Below the pieces are notes generated by a model, which saw nothing but the letters and a program-made list of their open reading frames with translations, made no database searches and was not told the origin of the DNA. From NCBI RefSeq assembly GCF_950023065.1, contig NC_088680.1, forward strand, positions 19,332,559 through 19,396,558: DNA of 64,000 nt, read 5' to 3'. The position numbers and the translations under genes were made by a program. This document shows positions 61,601 to 64,000 of this stretch, piece by piece; within the stretch, counting starts at the first letter, position 1, and each line of letters begins with the position of its first letter. This DNA comes from Planococcus citri (lineage: Eukaryota; Arthropoda; Insecta; Hemiptera; Pseudococcidae).

Positions 61601-63724
61601 CTTAGTCATTTTTTTGTTCACACAACTTTAAACATTTTTTTTTTTCATATTTCATCAATTTTAAAGGGAAAAATGAGTATTGTAATGCATTCTGGGATAG
61701 TTGAAGATGCTTTTTTAATACTTGACCATGAAGTTTTTACATTATCACTGAAGCAGGACAACAATGTTTTCATTGATTATGTACAAAAATCACTGCTGAC
61801 TAAGGCGACTTTCACAATTAGCCCTTCAATTACCTTACAGCCCTGGTGTAGCTGTAGCTTCCACCAGAAGAATACAAAGGTGAAGTGCACATTGAAGCTG
61901 GTATGGGGAGGAATGCAGCTGGGTGGAAGCAAGAAACAACTTGCTGCAGAAACTGGTATCAACTAGATGGGGATCAAAGCTAAAGACACTGAGGACAACA
62001 GCCATTGCACTCGTGCTACTCTACAGCAGAGTACGATTGATGTGCCACCTGGGGCTGATCAGCACATGTTAAGAAGATTGACGTTGCTCTCAACAACACC
62101 ATGAGAACTGTGTCTGGCTGCCTCAGACCAACCAGTGTTAAACACCTACCAAGAATATGCGGCATTGCACCTCCTGGGATAAGATAGTGTGTAGAGGTGG
62201 ATGTAGAGAGGACAAAGAAAAAACAAGATCCCCGCTATGTTATGTTCAACCAGAAAGAGGTCACCCCAAGGCTGAAGTCCAGGAGGAGTTTTATGAGGGA
62301 GACTCATGTGATGGAAGTGGATCCAGTACCAGATGTAACGAGATCTTGGCAAATGGACACAAACTGCAGTATGTAGAGTGGCTCACACTGAACCTGATCT
62401 GAGCTGGATGCACCCAGATAGCAGTAAACCTTACTAGATGGGACATTCAGGATGATGCGAAGTATCCGGATTATGGGCAAAGACAGAATGACGACCACCT
62501 CCTTGCATGTAGCACGGGCCACTGCATACACTAGAGATGAGCTGTAGGGTGAAATGAACAAACACATGGAAGACCTGGTTCAGAGATGGAAGGGGAGAAT
62601 TTAAGGAGGTCGGAGTGTCCTGGACATGAAAAGATGAAGAAGAAGATCTGAAACTAACCCTCCAGGCTCCAAATTCGAACTTTGCAATTTCAAGCAATTA
62701 TGGAGCGAGCGTGATTTTCGATTTCTTCAGGATAAGCACAAAAATTTCTCCAGAAACAAGAAAACCTGAAAATCAATTTGAGCAACTAAAAATTGAGTGA
62801 TGGCTTATCCTCAACCTGTTTCAAATATTTATCCATATTTGAGCCGATTTCCAGATGGACATTTTGAAAGTGTTTTCACATTATGCTCTTTCCAAAAATC
62901 GCAGTACCGTTCAAATCAGAGGATGGACATCTCGATAAAAATCTCTTCTAAGCATCATTATGGTGTTTAACAGAACTCCCAGATAAAAAAAACATCAATT
63001 TTTCATGACCTATTTTTCACAGTTTTACCCAGTAAATAGGTTGTAGTCTATTTACTTAACCAAACAGGGTTGCCATTTTTTATAGGATCAAAAATTACGT
63101 ATTTCAGTTATTTTCATGACATTTAAAAAAATAAAAAAACGTGTTCAGAATTTTTTTTGATTTTTAAAAATTTTCCTAAAATTAATTTGGGCAGCTGAAG
63201 TTTTGATCGAGGGTGTTTCGGACGATGTTCTTTCCAACTATCTCTAAAGTTCATAATTTCTTCATCTACGAGTACCTAATTTGATTTTCATTTCTTCCCT
63301 CTGACCGCCTCAAATTTTCTCACACCTACTACAGATTTCATGCAATGAACGTTTTTTTTTTCATCATGAGCACTTCTAGGTCTATTGAGAGTAAGCTCAA
63401 CACAAATACGCAACAAATGAACAAACACTCACCTATAGATCAATTTACGCCTAACACTGCGTTTGAAAAACCCACTGCATCCGTTGCAGGCCAAAATGCC
63501 GTAATGTTTGCCCGAGCTGGTATCTCCGCATACGACACAAGTCAATCCTAAACATTTGCTTTTACCATTCGTCGTACCGTGGTACTGATTGTGAGGAGGT
63601 GTTCTGGTAGCTCGCACAACAGTTTGTTGATTCGCACATACAGGACCACCGAGGCACAAGGCCAATGGATGGACAGGGCTACAAGTTGGCGAACATTTAT
63701 CCGAATTGGCACCATGGATAGTAT
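28681..63724 (-). CDS. Hr51: Nuclear receptor of the NR2E3 / Hr51 (unfulfilled) type, 5' end outside window
   Basis: Seven coding exons on the minus strand: 63724-63433, 53295-53192, 48295-48181, 32858-32734, 32386-32169, 29255-29012 and 28919-28681. All have GT-AG junctions and join into one uninterrupted frame of 444 residues, ending DMYKN-stop. Exons 1-2 form the two-zinc-finger DNA-binding domain (CVVCGDTSSGKHYGILACNG, then CQAGTGRCVVDKAHRNQC and CRLKKC). Exon 3 carries the T/A-box extension (AVQNERQPRNTATIRPESL). Exons 5-7 are the ligand-binding domain (LLFMAVKWAKNLPSFAALPF, WSELFLLNAIQWCIPLE, VDPAEFACMKAIVLFR, GLKDPLQVENLQDQAQVML, and AF-2 region PMEKVLCDMYKN). It is a neuronal transcription factor in flies and worms (unf, fax-1). 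The acceptor before 63724 shows a further 5' exon beyond or near the window edge. Confidence 0.93.
29256..32168. other. Hr51 intron, A/T-rich filler
   Basis: It contains no recognisable gene. Features are a (gggag)n run (about 29530-29558) on the plus strand, homopolymers, two diverged related blocks (about 30880-31250 and 31270-31600, each with aaacaacaaacaaacagtc and a following aaatgggatt), and an (aaaac)n microsatellite near 32020-32048. Confidence 0.5.
32859..34757. other. Hr51 intron, proximal part
   Basis: Non-coding. The segment 32990-33480 is richer in G+C and CpG than the surrounding intron (for example ataacggggcggcgaag near 33080) and less repetitive, so it could be a conserved regulatory segment. 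The rest is A/T-rich low complexity. Confidence 0.35.
34758..36250. repeat. 1.5-kb imperfect palindrome
   Basis: Two arms of about 650-730 bp are reverse complements of each other with many small differences. For example, gtaagaaccccgcaattagt (34858) returns inverted near 36130-36148, and cattcctccaaaactaggat is inverted near 36015-36040. Tracts around tgacgtcagatttttgat and cccccagcacctccccaaag also recur in both arms. The centre is near 35500-35590. Runs of 11-13 G lie at about 35613-35626 and 35768-35778. It is non-coding; open frames in both arms are mirror images of each other. It lies in the 15-kb Hr51 intron. Confidence 0.85.
36380..37700. repeat. Degenerate members of the TGGAGCCTCCAGC family
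   Basis: Scattered words tctggagcctccagcg (about 36397, 37400) and ttctggaggcaccagaacgg (about 37622), with the associated ccaaattgacc and aatttcagcttt motifs, mark diverged fragments of the family seen at 3660-4870 and 51965-52800. No coding capacity is seen. Confidence 0.55.
38740..39636 (+). CDS. Intronless seven-helix membrane protein, unknown family
   Basis: A 298-residue open frame with an AT-rich leader (tataaaaaattataacc, ~25 bp upstream of the ATG) and an aataaa at 39660, 24 bp after the stop. Seven hydrophobic segments are predicted by eye at about residues 10-30, 45-65, 88-112, 127-147, 164-190, 203-228 and 262-284. A basic KKDTFR follows the last helix, and short loops lie between. 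The final helix (LEGIIIAIFFTFKKD) vaguely resembles TM7 of secretin/Methuselah-type receptors, but there is no large ectodomain or other diagnostic motif, so I do not assign a family. It lies inside the 15-kb Hr51 intron on the opposite strand. The long uninterrupted frame with ordinary amino-acid composition, unlike the surrounding repeats, argues that it is real or only recently inactive. Confidence 0.7.
   Translation: MNDTWDLENAMMFMSRIAVIPSIICLVIHLYKFFHSGKISTQSLATKNLTFYCFLLLLYIVSIIPKLMDIWQKIYQYSIFISDFLQYSEATLELSIVIFKLIIALDICLCFRKIALYLERPISVNQNRKFYFYCLSGIGIPLLCTLCRVCYSNDDTLHNIIKNQYYEWAILSIIRVARLIPIFGAFWYIQLASKDKSDLWCRFSLHVRLLIMLGGLASLFSVIQIYIAISAHGVFSVDFENENLTNWKVISETLRTKNKFLAVLELGFVLEGIIIAIFFTFKKDTFRSAQPNYNMYQT
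39830..40145 (+). repeat. TTCA/TTTA microsatellite
   Basis: Interspersed tetranucleotide repeats: (tttattca)n, then a pure (attc)n run at about 39945-40000, and (ttta)n on both sides. Frames across it read repeated FIHS and are not genes. Confidence 0.95.
40146..43385. other. Hr51 intron, no gene recognised
   Basis: 40200-41600 is A/T-rich diverged repetitive sequence (recurring gaaaatttg and caggcccgag words). 41650-42660 is more complex, single-copy-looking intron with several gtacgag/taggtacct words. I see no exon or element boundaries. Confidence 0.4.
43386..44425. mobile_element. Iterated cgacag inverted-repeat element, copy 1
   Basis: The left end gggtatgatttatcg and right end cgattatatatttccc form an imperfect terminal inverted repeat. 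Inward from the left end are about ten irregularly spaced acgacag(a)aaa words (43404-43610). Inward from the right end the complementary ttttctgtcgt / ttgtcgtt words occur (44205-44415). The middle is A/T-rich and non-coding. The same architecture is seen at 60067-61172. It is a foldback-like DNA element of unassigned superfamily. Confidence 0.7.
44426..45400. other. Hr51 intron, no gene recognised
   Basis: A/T-rich non-coding sequence. There is an isolated run of G (45026-45034). No repeat boundaries or exons were identified. Confidence 0.4.
45712..45808. repeat. Hairpin insert in the reverse transcriptase relic
   Basis: A perfect 16-bp inverted repeat, aaagggggacatttca (45717-45732) with tgaaatgtcccccttt (45788-45803), extended outward by tgct/agca after one mismatch. 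The loop contains cacgcacgcttacacacgcg. It interrupts the coding frame of the relic and is probably a small foldback element. Confidence 0.6.
45886..46196. mobile_element. hAT-type MITE, family A, copy 2
   Basis: A 311-bp element with terminal repeats cagagatggaacgatta and ataatcgattccatctctg. It is flanked by the exact 8-bp duplication ttcagggt (45878-45885, 46197-46204). Subterminal gattataatcg and cgattaatcg words match those of 24514-24942. It cleanly splits the reverse transcriptase frame: removing it and one ttcagggt joins AFRV to FHGD. Confidence 0.9.
46710..46846. repeat. Small inverted-repeat element
   Basis: A perfect 15-bp inverted repeat, aaagcgagggtatgt (46710-46724) with acataccctcgcttt (46832-46846), bounds a 107-bp non-coding spacer. 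The class is unknown. Confidence 0.6.
46850..48180. other. Hr51 intron adjoining exon 3
   Basis: No gene is seen. The part 47650-48180 nearest the exon is more complex in sequence and could hold intronic regulatory elements, but nothing specific is recognised. Confidence 0.35.
48296..50509. other. Hr51 intron, no gene recognised
   Basis: 48400-49260 is relatively CpG-rich, with several unremarkable overlapping open frames on both strands; none resembles a family. 49260-50500 is A/T-rich with G and C homopolymer runs (49896-49910, 50266-50275). Confidence 0.4.
50510..51745. repeat. Satellite-like tandem array, ~125-bp period
   Basis: About ten diverged units, each containing gattctgattctaaaatcag-like and ttgatcccaaaatcaaaat-like words followed by gagcctccctagag and gtcaaaattttgaaaaat. 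Anchor words occur near 50515, 50634, 50766, 50889, 51003, 51126, 51264, 51420, 51543 and 51681, giving spacings of 114-156 bp. It is non-coding. Confidence 0.8.
51965..52800 (+). repeat. TGGAGCCTCCAGC repeat family, forward copy
   Basis: It starts with the outer module (aggatctattgcacccctct, 51996) and proceeds through ccaaattgacc and accctatttttgaactgcc. Four to five repeated modules of tctggagcctccagc(a/g)-acttttga follow, each with aatttcatcaaatggag and gccgaaatttattctg. It is the opposite orientation of the copy at 3660-4870. Open frames in it are repeat artefacts. Confidence 0.7.
53192..53295 (-). CDS. Hr51: Hr51 exon with second zinc finger
   Basis: This exon completes the DNA-binding domain (CQAGTGRCVVDKAHRNQC, CRLKKCLSMGMNKD). 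It is bounded by an acceptor at 53297-53296 and donor gtacgt at 53191-53186, with phases matching the neighbours. A 10.1-kb intron separates it from the first finger exon. Confidence 0.93.
53296..55359. other. Hr51 intron, proximal part of the 10-kb intron
   Basis: 53330-54650 is comparatively complex, CpG-containing sequence without recognisable exons. It includes cttcgtcgcgaacgagcgac (about 53538), a near-palindromic word. From 54890 on it grades into the tandem repeat family described next (two gaaaaggggccttggtcaat-type blocks at about 54951 and, inverted, 55162). Confidence 0.35.
55360..56466. repeat. Tandem array with ~480-bp period
   Basis: Words such as gaacattcaatttcagctc occur at about 55361, 55843 and 56325. 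Taaagccacccagaaaaa-type and gaagctaatggcctaaaa-type words occur at about 55658 and 56139. The unit is therefore about 481-488 bp with more than two copies, and related sequence resumes after 57073. A cccctcccctcccctcccct microsatellite lies at about 56383-56405. It is non-coding. Confidence 0.75.
56467..57072. repeat. 606-bp near-perfect palindrome (foldback element)
   Basis: The left end aacctgccatgggtgacatg and right end catgtcacccatggcaggtt are exact complements, and arms of about 290 bp match with few differences down to a ~22-base centre near 56769. It interrupts the 480-bp tandem array: comparison with the uninterrupted unit (gtgatagaaaaac) suggests insertion at a TA, with ta on both sides of acctgcc...ggcaggt. 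It is non-coding. As part of the Hr51 transcript it would form a long hairpin. Confidence 0.88.
57073..58931. other. Hr51 intron with repeat fragments
   Basis: 57073-57330 continues the 480-bp array. A fragment of the TGGAGCCTCCAGC family lies at about 57350-57450 and another at 58590-58760. A (ga)n microsatellite lies at about 57706-57731. No gene is recognised. Confidence 0.45.
58932..59263. repeat. Foldback repeat with duplicated and inverted submodules
   Basis: The outer inverted repeat is cactgcacctggg...gaagacatcgaact on the left (58932-58967) with its complement on the right (59233-59263). Inside are two direct copies of a ~97-bp module (from about 58972 and 59069: cggggaaaaggga, gatattttgtgt, ctgggtgctcttg) and part of a third copy in inverted orientation (caagagcacccagcggatga, 59175). 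It abuts the reverse transcriptase relic that follows. Confidence 0.7.
60067..61172. mobile_element. Iterated cgacag inverted-repeat element, copy 2
   Basis: It starts gggtgtgatttatcggcacg and ends ccaatatatattcccc. It is flanked by the near-identical 9-mers ataaatttt (60058-60066) and ataaacttt (61173-61181), a probable target duplication. The left part carries repeated aacgacagaaaaagg words, and the right part the complementary tgtcgttgaa / tgtcgttcgaac words. The interior includes three cggggaataatttattt-type repeats (60888-60985) and a 111-codon minus-strand frame (60373-60708) with no recognised homology. It is related in design and terminal sequence to 43386-44425. Confidence 0.72.
61574..61831. 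mobile_element. MITE-like element with perfect 35-bp inverted repeats
   Basis: The left arm 61574-61608 (starting aattgaagggctaattgtga) and right arm 61797-61831 are exact complements over 35 bp. The 188-bp centre is non-coding. It lies just before the resumption of the reverse transcriptase relic at about 61850, so it is one of the insertions that split it. The target duplication is not resolved. Confidence 0.85.
62621..63432. other. Hr51 intron adjoining the first-finger exon
   Basis: No gene is recognised. It includes weak fragments of the gaggctccag-type repeat near 62660 and A/T-rich low complexity. Confidence 0.4.
63433..63724 (-). CDS. Hr51: Hr51 exon with first zinc finger
   Basis: The exon begins after an acceptor at 63726-63725 and ends at donor gtgagt (63432-63427) in the codon for the Arg of LIYR. 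It encodes about 56 residues of N-terminal domain (a Pro/Thr/Asn-rich segment), then finger 1. The P-box is CNGCSG, with Asn where Tailless and Dissatisfaction have Asp; this places the gene with NR2E3/FAX-1/Hr51 (established family feature). Confidence 0.93.
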
Positions 63725-64000
63725 CTGAAAATAAAACGAAAACAAAATGTATAAGAAATGGAAAATCTACGATGTCAGATATACGCGCAGTAGAAATGTA
63801 GAAAACGCATATTAAATCTGCATAAGTCTAAATCCCATTTTGATAATGTATCGAGTTAACGTCGGCGGGCGTGGTACCGCATTAATTATACTAATAGTAA
63901 ATGTGAATGTGTACGCGTCTATTACCATAATATAAAAGACTATAAGGCGCATAGTACACCAGTCGCAGTGCTTTTAGTGTATGTAGTAGGCCTGTTGCTT
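63725..64000. other. Sequence 5' of the Hr51 finger exon
   Basis: It starts with the acceptor of the first-finger exon on the minus strand. No further coding exon could be identified before the window edge; the upstream Hr51 exon is probably outside. Confidence 0.4.

Larger units (their letters stand above)
59344..62620 (+). pseudogene. Non-LTR reverse transcriptase relic, interrupted
   Basis: 59344-59690 encodes MLSNRMFYVTHKEKCSRWRR, then GLPQGSVLAPILFNIYTNEQ and RHFLYADDLAATAQ (RT motifs B and C, catalytic YADD intact). After about 2.1 kb of inserted DNA, 61850-62200 resumes with the post-RT region (TLRTTAIALVLLYSR, then NNTMRTVSGCLRPT and RICGIAPPGIR). 62340-62540 resembles the C-terminal zinc-knuckle-like tail (WLTLNLI-stop-AGCTQIAVNLTRWD, DDHLLACSTGHC). 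Several stops and frame changes show it is long dead. The clade is Jockey/CR1-like by these signatures; not RTE. Confidence 0.8.

Overview
This is eukaryotic nuclear DNA, AT-rich, with short GT-AG introns in compact genes and very long repeat-filled introns in one regulatory gene. The gene set (exuperantia, an Hr51/unfulfilled-type nuclear receptor, RPL13, dUTPase, RPB9, CAAP1, ARMC6) points to an insect. Abundant RTE, Jockey-like and hAT sequences together with the base composition would suit a hemipteran such as a scale insect or mealybug, but that is inference and no species can be named from the sequence.

Layout. 1-9665: no gene recognised; contains an inverted copy of a TGGAGCCTCCAGC repeat family (3.7-4.9 kb) and a tandem duplication (8.3-9.0 kb). 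9.7-24.3 kb is a gene-dense island: CAAP1-like (-), RPL13 (+, probably hosting an H/ACA snoRNA in its third intron), a 5'-truncated RTE retrotransposon flanked by identical 303-bp direct repeats, dUTPase (+), exuperantia (-), RPB9 (+) and ARMC6 (-). CAAP1/RPL13 and exu/RPB9 are head to head; dUTPase/exu and RPB9/ARMC6 are tail to tail. 24.5-26.1 kb holds three nested hAT-type non-autonomous elements, each with an 8-bp target duplication.

28.7 kb to the right edge is occupied by one minus-strand gene, the NR2E3/Hr51-type nuclear receptor. Seven coding exons are visible and form one continuous frame of 444 residues; the 5' end lies beyond the window. Its 10-kb and 15-kb introns are packed with mobile and palindromic DNA: a 1.5-kb palindrome (34.8-36.25 kb), an intronless seven-helix membrane protein gene on the opposite strand (38.7-39.6 kb), TTCA microsatellites, two members of an inverted-repeat family built of iterated cgacag motifs (43.4 and 60.1 kb), a Jockey-like reverse transcriptase relic split by a hAT MITE (45.4-46.6 kb), two satellite-like tandem arrays (50.5-51.7 and 55.3-56.5 kb), a 606-bp near-perfect palindrome (56.5-57.1 kb), and a second, heavily interrupted reverse transcriptase relic (59.3-62.6 kb).

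The conserved genes are housekeeping or maternal/neuronal functions with no evident joint pathway. The unusual content is the RTE insertion with a very long duplication, the candidate intronic snoRNA, the nested hAT elements, the iterated-motif foldback family, and the 7TM gene nested in Hr51. Splice sites were placed by eye from consensus sites and frame continuity; every multi-exon model given here closes in frame.
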